Positions 49,835-59,803 are shown, numbered from the stretch's first letter. The stretch: 64,000 bases of DNA from an uncultured Christensenella sp. (GCA_910579585.1 CAJTVA010000002.1:1-64000); one strand, 5' to 3'. The notes: generated by a model from the sequence alone, not told the origin. Numbers and translations are program-made.

Positions 49835-50533
49835 TCAGAAAAAATCATCTTTCGAGAGGTGCTCGCGCGCCTTTTCTATGGCGCGTTTTTCTATCCTCGA
49901 TATGTACGAGCGGGAAATTCCGAGCTTTTTCGCGACCTCGCGCTGGGGCATAGCGGCGCCGTCTTCCAAGCCGTAGCGCATAGAAATTATAGAAAATTCG
50001 CGTTCTGTTAATATTTTTTTGAGCAGACATACGAATTTTTCGCGCTGGATACTCTTTTCGACCTGTGCGAAAACGCTGTCCTCCTTTTCGGACAAAAGGT
50101 CGATTAAAGTCAGCTCGTTTCCGTCTTTATCGGTGCCGACGGGGTCGGTTAAGGAAACGTTGTTTTTGTGTTTCTTGCCCGAACGGAGAAGCATTAAAAT
50201 TTCGTTTTCGATACAGCGCGCGGTGTACGTTGCAAGCTGGGTTCCTTTTCCGTCCTGATAGGTGTTGATGGCTTTGATAAGCCCTATCGAGCCGACCGAA
50301 AGCAGATCGTCGGTTTCCGCCGAGCCGACGTATTTTTTGACGATGTGGGCAACAAGGCGCATATTGTGGCGGATTAAAACCTCTTTCGCTTCCTCGTCGC
50401 CCTGACGGGCAAGTGCAAGATGCTTTTTTTCCTCTTCGGGGGAAAGCGGCTTGGGAAAAGTACCCTTGCCCTGCACCATTCCCGTAAAAAAGAAAATTTT
50501 GTCGAATAAAATACTCAATAAATCAAAAAACAT
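49835..50533 (-). CDS. sigK: Sporulation sigma factor SigK
   Basis: A 232-residue sigma-70 family factor. The hydrophobic start followed by FPKPLSPEEEKKHL, then HNMRLVAHIVKKY (region 2), ATYTARCIENEILMLLR and the region 4 helix REVAKKLGISRSYISRIEKRA align along their length with B. subtilis SigK. The gene is continuous, with no skin element. It would control late mother-cell genes in sporulation. A GAGG motif lies 8 bases from ATG. Confidence 0.92.
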   Translation of the reverse strand: MFFDLLSILFDKIFFFTGMVQGKGTFPKPLSPEEEKKHLALARQGDEEAKEVLIRHNMRLVAHIVKKYVGSAETDDLLSVGSIGLIKAINTYQDGKGTQLATYTARCIENEILMLLRSGKKHKNNVSLTDPVGTDKDGNELTLIDLLSEKEDSVFAQVEKSIQREKFVCLLKKILTEREFSIISMRYGLEDGAAMPQREVAKKLGISRSYISRIEKRAIEKAREHLSKDDFF

Positions 50534-50561
50534 ATGCGTCGCCTCGAAATCTTCGTTTTAT

Positions 50562-50591
50562 AGCATATGTTTTCGACAGTTTGTACTATTC
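50562..50591 (-). promoter_or_regulatory. Sigma-E-like promoter of sigK
   Basis: Minus-strand GAATAGT (50591-50585), 15-base spacer, CATATGCT (50569-50562). It resembles the sigma-E pattern (about KMATATT, 13-15 bases, CATACAHT) and matches the known control of sigK. A direct repeat TGTCGAA occurs in the spacer and 18 bases further upstream. Confidence 0.6.
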
Positions 50592-50610
50592 TTCGACAAC
50601 TTGTACTTAT

Positions 50611-50655
50611 TTTTAAAAGCCGCCGCGGACGAATTTTGTCCGCGGCGGCTTTTTT
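50611..50655. terminator. Strong terminator after the ABC exporter
   Basis: AAAAGCCGCCGCGGAC / GTCCGCGGCGGCTTTT stem (50615-50653) with a 7-base loop and T runs on both strands. Confidence 0.92.
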
Positions 50656-50662
50656 GTTGAAT

Positions 50663-52594
50663 TTAGTCTAATTCGAAGGCGCCTGTGTATAGCTGATAAT
50701 ACTTGCCTTTTTGGGCGATTAGCTGGTCGTGGTCGCCGCGCTCTATAATTTCGCCTTGTTCCAGTACCATTATAGCGTGACTGTTTCGGACGGTAGAAAG
50801 ACGGTGTGCGATGACGAATACCGTTCTGCCTTCCATGAGTTTATCCATACCCTGCTCGATAAGTTTTTCGGTTCGGGTATCGATTGACGACGTTGCTTCG
50901 TCCAAAATAAGCACGGGGCACTCGGATACCATTGCTCGGGCGATTGCAAGAAGCTGGCGCTGACCCTGAGAAAGGTTTGCGCCGTCGCCCGTAATCATAG
51001 TATCGTACTTCTCGGGCAGGTGCTTTATGAACGAATGAGCGTTTGCAAGCCGTGCGGCGTTGATACACTCTTCGTCGGTGGCGTCAAGTCTTCCGTAGCG
51101 GATATTGTCCATTACCGTGCCTGTAAACAGGTGCGTATCCTGCAAAACGACGCCGAGCGACTTCCTTAAATCGTCTTTATTTATCGATTTTATATCGAGC
51201 CCGTCATAGGTTATCGTACCGGACTGAATGTCGTAGAAACGGTTTATAAGGTTGGTTATAGTGGTTTTGCCTGCGCCCGTAGAACCTACGAACGCAATTT
51301 TCTGTCCGGGTTTTGCGTAGAGGCTGATGTTCTTCAAAATGACCTTTTCGTCGGTATAGCCGAAGATTACGTCCTTGAACTTGATGTCGCCTTTAAGGGG
51401 GATATATTCGAAAGTGCCGTCGGGATGGGGTTTCTTCCAAGCCCATTTACCTTCTTCGTACTCGCCGTGCGTCAATGTGACGTCGCCGCCCTTATCCTCG
51501 GGCCCGGTATCGACCATTTCGAAAATTCTTTCGGCGCCCGCAAGAGCCATAACGATTGCCGCCAGCTGTTGTGAAACCTGCATAACCGGCATATTGAACT
51601 GTCTGGCATACATAAGGAACGATACCAGCATACCCGCTATAACGGCAACCCTGTTTACCTCGTCGGCTTTTATTACCGAGCAATAAATTGAAAGAAGCCC
51701 TGTTTCGCCCACGCAATACATCATAATTACGCCGATTACCGCAACTAAAACGTATGATATATAACCGAGGTTGTTATTTACAGGTCCTAAAATAAATGCG
51801 TAGGAGTTCGCTACTCTGCCCGCGTCGTTCAGGTCGTCGTTAAGTTTTTTGAAGTCTTCGCGCGCCTTTTGCTCGTGACAGAATACCTTTATTACTTTCT
51901 GACCCTCGGTCATTTCTTCAACGTAGCCGTTGAGTTTACCGAGCGCTTTCTGGTTAGTGATATAGTATTTAGCCGACCTGCCGGCAATGTGTTTCGTTGC
52001 AAAAACTACCGCAACAAGCACCAAAAGCACTACAAGCAGCAACGTAACACTGAACAGCACCATAAACACCAAAACAGAAATCAGCGTTATTATCGACGAA
52101 ATGAGTTGCGGAATAGTCTGCGAAAGAAGCTGTCGCATTGTATCGACGTCGTTGGTGTAAAGGCTCATTAAATCGCCGTGGGTGTGCGTGTCGAAATATT
52201 TCAAAGGCAGGTTCTGCATCTTCGCAAACATTTCTATCCTCATTTTTTTGAGGGTGCCCTGCGCAATGTACATCATAATCAGGTTATACGCCATAGAGGA
52301 AGCCACGCCGACAAGGTAGATACAGCCCATTGCAATTATGTTGGGATAGACAACCTCCCAAAGGTCGATATTCCTGCCGTTATCAAGAAGCGCCGTAATA
52401 ATTTCCGAAACACGCGAAGCCGCCAGAACGTTGGCTACCGATGCTAAAAGTACGAAGAAAACCACGAAGCCGGTGGCGAGTTTATTCTTCGAAAAGGCGT
52501 AAACCAAAAGTCTTTTCAGGGTCTTCATCGGCGTTTTGGCACGCTTGCCGTCGCCCATACCGCCGCCGCGCGGGGTAGACATTGCTCTACTCAT
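50663..52594 (-). CDS. ABC exporter half, canonical ATPase (heterodimer partner 2)
   Basis: A 643-residue transmembrane-plus-NBD exporter. After a Gly/Arg-rich start, six TM helices cover about residues 30-340. The NBD has Walker A VGSTGAGKTT, signature ANLSQGQRQLLA, Walker B VLILDEATSSID with the catalytic Glu, and the H-loop IAHRLS. A long insert (PEDKGGDVTLTHGEYEEGKW) precedes the NBD. ATG overlaps the stop of the partner gene and has GGAGGGG before it. Confidence 0.93.
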   Translation of the reverse strand: MSRAMSTPRGGGMGDGKRAKTPMKTLKRLLVYAFSKNKLATGFVVFFVLLASVANVLAASRVSEIITALLDNGRNIDLWEVVYPNIIAMGCIYLVGVASSMAYNLIMMYIAQGTLKKMRIEMFAKMQNLPLKYFDTHTHGDLMSLYTNDVDTMRQLLSQTIPQLISSIITLISVLVFMVLFSVTLLLVVLLVLVAVVFATKHIAGRSAKYYITNQKALGKLNGYVEEMTEGQKVIKVFCHEQKAREDFKKLNDDLNDAGRVANSYAFILGPVNNNLGYISYVLVAVIGVIMMYCVGETGLLSIYCSVIKADEVNRVAVIAGMLVSFLMYARQFNMPVMQVSQQLAAIVMALAGAERIFEMVDTGPEDKGGDVTLTHGEYEEGKWAWKKPHPDGTFEYIPLKGDIKFKDVIFGYTDEKVILKNISLYAKPGQKIAFVGSTGAGKTTITNLINRFYDIQSGTITYDGLDIKSINKDDLRKSLGVVLQDTHLFTGTVMDNIRYGRLDATDEECINAARLANAHSFIKHLPEKYDTMITGDGANLSQGQRQLLAIARAMVSECPVLILDEATSSIDTRTEKLIEQGMDKLMEGRTVFVIAHRLSTVRNSHAIMVLEQGEIIERGDHDQLIAQKGKYYQLYTGAFELD

Positions 52595-54356
52595 TCTCTT
52601 CCCCTCCTTTTACCTGAGATTCGTATACTTCACGGTAAATTTCGCTCGACTTCATAAGCTCTTCATGCTTGCCGACGCCGACGATTTTTCCCTCGTCCAT
52701 AACGATAATTTTATCTGCGTCCTGCACGGATGCAATACGCTGGGCGATAATGATTTTAGTCGTTTCGGGCGCGTATTTTCTGAGCGCGTCCCTTATGAGC
52801 GCGTCAGTCTTGGTATCGACCGCCGAAGTGCTGTCGTCGAAAATTATTACGTTGGGCTTTTTAAGAAGCGCACGCGCGATGCAAAGGCGCTGTTTCTGTC
52901 CGCCCGAAACGTTTACGCCGCCCTGACCCAAGTCGTATTCATAGCCTCCGGGGAGCGCGTCGATAAACTCTTCTGCGCAAGCCTGTTTTGCGGCAAAGCG
53001 CAAATCTTCGTCCGAAGCGTTCTCGTCGCCCCATCTCAAATTCTCTGCGACCGTGCCCGAAAAAAGCACGTTCTTCTGCAAGACCATTGCGACCTTGTTT
53101 CTCAGGGTGTTCATATCGTAGTTTCTTACGTCTACGCCACCCACTTTAACCGAGCCTTGCGATACGTCGTACAGTCTGGGCACTAGGGAAACGAGCGAGG
53201 TTTTGCCCGAACCCGTCGCGCCGATTATACCGACCATTTCGCCCGCTTCTATTTTTATATTGATACCCGAAAGCACCTTTTCGTCGGCTTTCTGCGAGTA
53301 AGCGAAATCTACGTTTTCAAACTCGATTGAGCCGTCTTTCACTTCGTAAACGGGCTCTTCGGGCTTGGGTAGGGTGGTTTTTTCGTTCAGGACTTCGCAA
53401 ATTCTGTCCATACTGCCTTTGGAAAGGAATATGAAGTTCAGACACATTGCAACCATCATTACGCCCGAAAGTATCTGTGCGGAGTACTGGATAAGCGTCT
53501 GTATCTGTTTGGGTTCGATGCCCATACCCCAGCCGTTGAAGTTGTCGACGTACATATTAGAACCCAAAGTCAGAATAAGTATGTTGACTAAAAACAGCGT
53601 CAAGGTTACGAAAGGCATCATTATGGTCAAAATTCTTTCCGCTTTGACGGAGTATTTATAAAGTTCGTCCGTCGCGTGGGTCATTTTGCCTATTTCCTTA
53701 TCTTCCCTAACGTACGATTTTACGACGCGGATAGCCGTTAAATCTTCCTGCACGACTGCGTTGAGCCCGTCGTACTTTTTGAACATCGTCCTGAAATAGG
53801 GGATAACCTTGAACATACAAATACATACTACTATTGCAAGAAGTATTGCCGCGCAACCGAAAATCAGCGCCATCATAGGCTCGATAAACGATGTCATAAT
53901 AATCGACGCAATGAAAAGCACCGGCGCGCGCACGAGCATTCTTATACACATTTGGTATGCGTTTTGGACGTTCGTGACGTCGGTCGTAATTCTGGTTATA
54001 AGGCTGGACGTCGAATAATTGTCGATGTTTGCAAACGAATAGGTTTGAAGATTGTTATACATATCTTCCCTTAAATTGTGCGCAAACCCGCAGCTTGCTT
54101 TTGCGGCAAGCTTTCCGCCCCAGACGCCGCAGAACAGCGCAAACAGCGCGCATACGACCATCAACACGGCGCAAATTATCAGTTGCGTGACATCGATGGG
54201 GGTACCGAACTCCGCAAGCTCCTGTAACTGTCCGATAATGAAAGTCATCAAAAAGGGAATTAAAATTTCCATTACAGCCTCGCCCACCATTACTATCGGG
54301 CAGAGAATGGACGGAACCTTATACTCCCTTACGCTTTTTAGCAGTGTTTTTACCAT
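52587..54356 (-). CDS. ABC exporter half, degenerate ATP site (heterodimer partner 1)
   Basis: A 589-residue exporter half with six TM helices and an NBD. Walker A GATGSGKTS and the signature NVSGGQKQRL are normal. Walker B reads IIFDDSTSAVD, with Asp replacing the catalytic Glu, and the H-loop is IIAQRIAS, with Gln for His. This is the pattern of TM287/LmrC-type subunits, so the pair is an asymmetric drug or lipid exporter. ATG 54356 has AGAGGG upstream; the frame extends to 54395 without support. Confidence 0.93.
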   Translation of the reverse strand: MVKTLLKSVREYKVPSILCPIVMVGEAVMEILIPFLMTFIIGQLQELAEFGTPIDVTQLIICAVLMVVCALFALFCGVWGGKLAAKASCGFAHNLREDMYNNLQTYSFANIDNYSTSSLITRITTDVTNVQNAYQMCIRMLVRAPVLFIASIIMTSFIEPMMALIFGCAAILLAIVVCICMFKVIPYFRTMFKKYDGLNAVVQEDLTAIRVVKSYVREDKEIGKMTHATDELYKYSVKAERILTIMMPFVTLTLFLVNILILTLGSNMYVDNFNGWGMGIEPKQIQTLIQYSAQILSGVMMVAMCLNFIFLSKGSMDRICEVLNEKTTLPKPEEPVYEVKDGSIEFENVDFAYSQKADEKVLSGINIKIEAGEMVGIIGATGSGKTSLVSLVPRLYDVSQGSVKVGGVDVRNYDMNTLRNKVAMVLQKNVLFSGTVAENLRWGDENASDEDLRFAAKQACAEEFIDALPGGYEYDLGQGGVNVSGGQKQRLCIARALLKKPNVIIFDDSTSAVDTKTDALIRDALRKYAPETTKIIIAQRIASVQDADKIIVMDEGKIVGVGKHEELMKSSEIYREVYESQVKGGEENE

Positions 54357-54393
54357 ATTGGTCCCTCTGATTTTTTCGTCAAATTTACAAATC

Positions 54394-54423
54394 ATTATAT
54401 TAAAAATCGCTCTTGAATGTCAA
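54394..54423 (-). promoter_or_regulatory. ABC exporter promoter
   Basis: Minus-strand TTGACA (54423-54418), 18-base spacer, TATAAT (54399-54394). Upstream at 54465-54482 lies an inverted repeat, TATACAT-AAAA-ATGTATA, a possible operator in the divergent gap. Confidence 0.75.
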
Positions 54424-54559
54424 TTGAATTGTTGTTAAATTTTGGTGAAATTACACTCATAGATTATACATAAAAATGTATAAATGTATAAAAATTTACG
54501 TTTAACCCATTTTTTATTCTTGCAATATTATTTATTATACATAATGCGAGGTTTTTTAT

Positions 54560-54588
54560 TTGACTTCCGTTGTTTATATATGTATAAT
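54560..54588 (+). promoter_or_regulatory. Promoter of the lipoprotein gene cluster
   Basis: TTGACT (54560-54565), 17-base spacer, TATAAT (54583-54588), about 33 bases of leader before the ATG at 54628. Confidence 0.85.
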
Positions 54589-54627
54589 CATAAATAAATC
54601 GATTACTTATAAAAGAGGTACAAAATT

Positions 54628-57600
54628 ATGAAGAGAATAAAATCACTTCTTGCGTCGTTTGTGGCGGCTATACTTTCCGTCGCGCTTTTAGTGCCTTTGG
54701 CGGCGTGCGACCCTGAAGGCGACGTTGACGGCGCGAACTCTATTTACGTTACTTCCGCAGGCGGAATGGCGCTTCAAAACGTTGCAGTGGAAGTTTTCAA
54801 CGGCAATTCCAGCCTCGGTAAAAAAGAAACTAACGAGGAAGGAAAAGTTTCTTATAACCTTGACGGAGGTATAGAATATACTGTTACTCTTTCGGGGGTG
54901 CCCGCAGGGTTCGAAACCCTTGGCGCTTACACCGTTAAAGGCTCAGACAAAGATTCTTATATCCGCCTTAACTCACGCGTAATAGAAACGGGCTCGCCCA
55001 CAAAAACTTACGCCGTCGGCGACGTTTTGTACGACTTCGAGCAGACATACTACTATTACGACGGCGAAACCATTCAGCAGAAGAGAGTTAAGATTTCCGA
55101 TGTGCTTAAAGAGAAGAAAGCCGTGCTTATCAACTTCTTCTACGCTGACTGCTACTGGTGCAATCAGGAATATCCCTCACTTAAGTCTGCTTATCTCGAT
55201 TATCAGGATAAGCTCGAAATTCTTGCGATTAACGACTATGCCTCGGAAACCGAGTCCAACGTAACCACTCTCGTTCAGAATGACAAGGTGCCTTACCTTA
55301 TGTGCAAGGACAGCGCAAACGTAGGCAGATGGTTCGAAAAGAGCGGTTGGCCCACCTCCTTTATTATCGACAGGTACGGCATTCTTTGCGACTTCACTAC
55401 GACGCAACTTGAAAAATCTTACTGGACTTCGCTGTTCGCGAAGTACACGGCCGACGATTACTCGCAGAACATTACGCAGGGCGGAAATTCTTCAAACGTT
55501 TTCGTGCCCGATAAGCCCGAAGATTTCAACGTTAGTATGGCGCCCACGCAGACCATCAGCGAAAAAATCAACAACACGGGCAAACCCATCGTATTCACCG
55601 AGGACACAACTTCAACCAGCGACGGCGGAAAATACTTCTGGCCTTGGGACCTGACTGAGGACCAGTCGGCGATTTACCCCACCAACAGCGGGCACAGGGG
55701 CACCCTTGCTGCGATTTATGCGCAGATAACACTTTCTGCTAACGAAGTTTTCGCGTTCGATTACAAGCTTTCAAGCTTAGAAAACAATGATTATTTCTAC
55801 GTTTCGATAGACTCGCGCTTATCCACGGGCAGACAAATTACAATGGAATCTGGCGTTAAGGACTGGCGGACGGGGTTTGCTTACGTTTCGCTTGAAGCGG
55901 GACAGCACGAAATCTGCTTCCTCTATTACAAGTCAACGACGATTACTACGCTCGACCTAGAAGACAAGGCTTATATAAAGAATATAAGGATAATGAGCGT
56001 TGCGGATATGAACAGTGAGCTTTCCGCAAGAAACGAAACGCTTGAAATTCCTTACTTCGCTACGCGAGAATATGATTCCACAACGAAGCAATTCAGCATT
56101 ATCGAAAATGTTTACGTTGCAGACGACGGCTACTACCATCTCGGCACTGCCGCTACCGCAAAGGAAAGCGACCCTTATCTGCTTTTGGATATAACCCACT
56201 CAACGCCTTTCTTCGGCAGCAACGCCGACAACCTTTACAACCTTTACGCAAATTACAAAAATCAGAACGGCGGGCTTATAATAAACGGCGTAGATTACTC
56301 GAAGGACATAGAATCTTATCAGTCTTACTCGGGCAACTCGACGTACAAAGGTCTTATTCCAGTAACCGAAAGCATTAAAAACGTGCTTACAAAACTTTAC
56401 AACTATGAAATTCCCTCGTCGGCGCCTTTCTACGACAGAAGCGGACGCGGCTGGATGCAGTTCTGCGTAGCTTACAGGCAATACGGAGTTCAGCAGAAAC
56501 TGACCGACCCCATCAAAGGACTTTCATACTTCTCCGCTTTCGAAACAACTGAATCCCTCCCCTCCGACCCCACCTACGTTGAGGTTGCAAAGGGAACGGG
56601 TCAATTCATTTTCGAGGACGGCAAGTATATCGACGTAGAGGGCTCGACAAGAGAGAGCGAAGGCAATTACAACCTTACCGAGTACGTCAACAAGGTACAC
56701 TTCGACAGAATTATTATGCCGCTCGGCTATATTTATAAGTTCGTACCCGAAAAGACCGGCGTTTACAACATTCACGGCATAGACTGCTACTATCTGAACG
56801 AAACGGCGGGCGACGAAATCATAGTTGACGGCGAAGACACCGACGCGGATTTGTACGACGGCAGTCTGAACGTATCCCACACTATTGCAAAGCCGCTTAT
56901 TAGCAGCGATTCGGACAGAATTTTCAGAAACGAGGAAACCCCTAGTTTCAAAATTCTCTATCATTTCGAAGCGGGCAAGACCTACTATGTGAGCGTTAAC
57001 TTCCGCGTAGTTGAAACTACGGGCGATTTCGCGTTCAGGGCGGACTACCTCGGAGAAAATTACGAATATCTGCATCAGGCAACTTCGGACTTCTATATCC
57101 CCGACGAGAACTTCAAGCTTCATCTGAACACTTATGTCAGACCCGTATACGACGCTGAAAACGACGTTTGGCGCGACCCCGTTCACGGCGGTATTGTTTA
57201 CGTTGACTTTACCGAATACACGGTTTTAATCAACCGTTATACAATAGAAGATATTCTCGACGAAAACAAGAAGACAGCGCAGTACACCTTCGACCTCACC
57301 AAAGACCTCGAGTATCCTTCAAAGGACGAGAACGGGAACGACATAACCGTAACGATACACTTCGACCTTAACGAAATATTTAAGGACGAGGACGGAAACG
57401 TGAACATCCCCGACGCGTTGAAAGGGCTTGAAAACAAAATTCAGGACTACACTGAGATAATGAGAAATTATCTTGAACGGTCCAAAGCCGGTGTGACAAT
57501 CGGTGACACCACCTACTATGGCTTAATGCCCGTGAACAACGAGCTGTATGGAATACTCCAACTTTTCAATGCTAAGTTTATGGGCTACGAAGATGACATA

Positions 57601-57651
57601 GAATGGCTCAAGGCTTGCTGGTATGTTGAAAGATTAGGCTTCGACGCTTAA
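54628..57651 (+). CDS. Large lipoprotein with an Ig-like and a thioredoxin-like (TlpA) domain
   Basis: A 1,007-residue secreted lipoprotein (lipobox PLAAC, Cys 27). Residues 38-120 are a SpaA/prealbumin-like domain. Residues 130-290 are a thioredoxin fold: redox motif CYWC (175-178) and cis-Pro loop GWPTSFIID (P242). A beta-rich region follows. A module at about 488-620 recurs in altered form at about 845-1002 and at the end of the next protein; its core is GLxPV...L...F followed by W..xC.Y. AGAGGT precedes ATG. It probably works on extracytoplasmic disulfides or binds surface material; the substrate is unknown. Confidence 0.8.
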   Translation: MKRIKSLLASFVAAILSVALLVPLAACDPEGDVDGANSIYVTSAGGMALQNVAVEVFNGNSSLGKKETNEEGKVSYNLDGGIEYTVTLSGVPAGFETLGAYTVKGSDKDSYIRLNSRVIETGSPTKTYAVGDVLYDFEQTYYYYDGETIQQKRVKISDVLKEKKAVLINFFYADCYWCNQEYPSLKSAYLDYQDKLEILAINDYASETESNVTTLVQNDKVPYLMCKDSANVGRWFEKSGWPTSFIIDRYGILCDFTTTQLEKSYWTSLFAKYTADDYSQNITQGGNSSNVFVPDKPEDFNVSMAPTQTISEKINNTGKPIVFTEDTTSTSDGGKYFWPWDLTEDQSAIYPTNSGHRGTLAAIYAQITLSANEVFAFDYKLSSLENNDYFYVSIDSRLSTGRQITMESGVKDWRTGFAYVSLEAGQHEICFLYYKSTTITTLDLEDKAYIKNIRIMSVADMNSELSARNETLEIPYFATREYDSTTKQFSIIENVYVADDGYYHLGTAATAKESDPYLLLDITHSTPFFGSNADNLYNLYANYKNQNGGLIINGVDYSKDIESYQSYSGNSTYKGLIPVTESIKNVLTKLYNYEIPSSAPFYDRSGRGWMQFCVAYRQYGVQQKLTDPIKGLSYFSAFETTESLPSDPTYVEVAKGTGQFIFEDGKYIDVEGSTRESEGNYNLTEYVNKVHFDRIIMPLGYIYKFVPEKTGVYNIHGIDCYYLNETAGDEIIVDGEDTDADLYDGSLNVSHTIAKPLISSDSDRIFRNEETPSFKILYHFEAGKTYYVSVNFRVVETTGDFAFRADYLGENYEYLHQATSDFYIPDENFKLHLNTYVRPVYDAENDVWRDPVHGGIVYVDFTEYTVLINRYTIEDILDENKKTAQYTFDLTKDLEYPSKDENGNDITVTIHFDLNEIFKDEDGNVNIPDALKGLENKIQDYTEIMRNYLERSKAGVTIGDTTYYGLMPVNNELYGILQLFNAKFMGYEDDIEWLKACWYVERLGFDA

Positions 57652-57678
57652 CGAACCGAATAAAACAAGAGGTAAAAA

Positions 57679-59655
57679 ATGAAAAGAAAATTTACTAAAA
57701 TAGCTTCCTTTGTCACTGCCGCGTGCCTGACGCTGACTGCCGTCGCGTTCGCGGCGTGCAACCCCGACGACACGGATATCCCGCCCGAGGCTCCTTCAGG
57801 TAGCCCCGAAAAGGACGGCTATAACATAACCGTGCTGTACCCCGACGGCTCGCCCGTCAAGGGTACTGACAGCGGGGACAGATACGCGAGAGTTTCCGCG
57901 GAACTGACCGACGAGAACGGCGAAAGGATTGACCCGAACGCAAAAGCAGACCTTAACGAGGCGGGCGTTGCGCAAATCAGCTACAATGTGCCCGGTGAGT
58001 ATTACGTCAAGCTGAACGATATTCCCCCAGGTTATGCGTTCGATAATACTTCGGTTAAGACGACGGTAGATAAAGCTTACTACACCGTATCCATCGAACT
58101 GGGCGCCCCCACCCCCTACACCGTAACCTTGATTCAACCCGACGGTTCGCCTTTAAGCGGCGTGGACGTCAAGCTTATGAGCGGCTCTACGGAGGTTGCA
58201 AGCGCAACGACGGGCGAAAACGGCGTCGCTACTACCCCCACAATTGTACGCGGTGCGTATAAAGTAGTTTTAGACTTGCCCGAGGGCTTGGGTTACAGAC
58301 CCATTATGACGGGCATAGGGCTTACTTCAATTTACGTAGACCTTGTCAAACTGTCGGAATTACCGTTTGACGAAGAACATCTTCTCGAAGGAGAAGCTTT
58401 AGAGTCCTGGGACAATGAGTTGAACTGGTACTATCCCAATAAAGAAAACCCGACGATGACCAATTTGAAATTCGACCCCGAAGCGGACTGCTACGCTTAC
58501 AACGTCGAAGTCGGCGAGGGTGAAGAAGTTTTCTTCCAGATAACCGCGCCTAAGACGGGTGCCTATACCATCGGTTCCAAAAAGGGTAACGACTACGAAA
58601 TTAAGTTCTATCAGAACGATTTGTCATCTTACGATAGCTCTTTGACAATTTCCAGCGATATGAACAATGGCAACAACATTCAGCGTATGCGCATAATCGA
58701 AGGTAAACAGCTTACCGTTTCCGTCAAGTCGAAAACGGGTGCGTCTGTTACCGTGGAAATGCTTGTCTGCATTCCTTTGCCTGAACCCGAAATGACAATC
58801 GCATCCGCGCCCAACACATACACTTTGAACTATGTTGAAGGCGTTAAAGAGGCAATTGTCAGGTTCAACACCGCAGAAATCGGCACAGGCGTATTTAAAT
58901 TAGACATTGAAACAAGCTACAACATTAGGGTAGAAGAAGTTGCAAATACGGGACACGTTCTCAACGATGATCTTAAACTGCCCCACACCTTAGAAATAAG
59001 AAACAGCGAAGTCGGCGGTTACACCGATTACCACATCTATATTCTGAACGATGACGCTCCCGCTACTACCCAGATTAAATTCACAATTACTAAGACGGGC
59101 GAAGCGCGCACCGAAAGAACCGAAGAAATTAATATGACCGCACACGTTTCTTCAAAGTTCGATGAACAAACCGGTACGTTCACCTGGATGCCGACCGACG
59201 GCTCGATTGCTCCTTATGAAAAAGGCGGCTTGTGGTACGTGAACATAGGCGGCGATGAAAAGCCTTTGGTTGCGGCTATTTCCAAAAATCTGAACGTTTA
59301 CTCCCCCGACCAGGTTGAAAACCCCGACGGTGATGACGCTGACGATTTGTACTCGTTCACTACGTTAGAGTACTTCGGCGAGAACGGATATACTCCCGGC
59401 ACTCAGCAGAATACGAATCTTACACTCGTTACAATCAACACGTCGGATACGGAAATTGTTACCGTAAAGACAAAGTATAACGACTTTATAAATACGTATG
59501 CGCAATACTCAAACAACGACGGCGTTTATCAGGTAACGAACGAACTGAAAGACTTCCTTGAACAGTTTATGGAAGGCAGATATGCGGACTTCACCGGAAG
59601 CAACAACAATAAACCTGCTCTGCCCTGGCTTATAGCTTGCGGTTACTACGCTTAA
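57679..59655 (+). CDS. Surface lipoprotein with SpaA-like repeats
   Basis: A 658-residue lipoprotein (lipobox AFAAC, Cys 27). Two SpaA/prealbumin-like units lie at about 48-152 and 153-235 (VTLIQPDGSPLSGVDVKL; DENGER, GENGVA turn motifs). A beta-sandwich-like region follows (NVEVGEGEEVFFQITAPKTG). The last 160 residues match the module of the upstream protein, ending in PALPWLIACGYYA. It starts 27 bases after the upstream stop with AGAGG, so the two are co-transcribed. Confidence 0.75.
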   Translation: MKRKFTKIASFVTAACLTLTAVAFAACNPDDTDIPPEAPSGSPEKDGYNITVLYPDGSPVKGTDSGDRYARVSAELTDENGERIDPNAKADLNEAGVAQISYNVPGEYYVKLNDIPPGYAFDNTSVKTTVDKAYYTVSIELGAPTPYTVTLIQPDGSPLSGVDVKLMSGSTEVASATTGENGVATTPTIVRGAYKVVLDLPEGLGYRPIMTGIGLTSIYVDLVKLSELPFDEEHLLEGEALESWDNELNWYYPNKENPTMTNLKFDPEADCYAYNVEVGEGEEVFFQITAPKTGAYTIGSKKGNDYEIKFYQNDLSSYDSSLTISSDMNNGNNIQRMRIIEGKQLTVSVKSKTGASVTVEMLVCIPLPEPEMTIASAPNTYTLNYVEGVKEAIVRFNTAEIGTGVFKLDIETSYNIRVEEVANTGHVLNDDLKLPHTLEIRNSEVGGYTDYHIYILNDDAPATTQIKFTITKTGEARTERTEEINMTAHVSSKFDEQTGTFTWMPTDGSIAPYEKGGLWYVNIGGDEKPLVAAISKNLNVYSPDQVENPDGDDADDLYSFTTLEYFGENGYTPGTQQNTNLTLVTINTSDTEIVTVKTKYNDFINTYAQYSNNDGVYQVTNELKDFLEQFMEGRYADFTGSNNNKPALPWLIACGYYA

Positions 59656-59671
59656 AACTTTACCGTAAAAC

Positions 59672-59708
59672 AAAAAAGACCTTTCCCGTAAGCGGGAGGG
59701 TCTTTTTA
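59672..59708 (+). terminator. Terminator after the two-gene lipoprotein operon
   Basis: AAAAAAGACC..CCCG / CGGGAGGGTCTTTTT stem with one bulge and a 4-base loop, followed by T residues. Confidence 0.85.
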
Positions 59709-59803
59709 TGTATAATTACATTTCAAATATGCATACTATTTATAAATATTCATTTTGGGCTGGGTTTATTCAAAAAGTATTGTATTTTTTTGCAATTTAT
59801 GCT

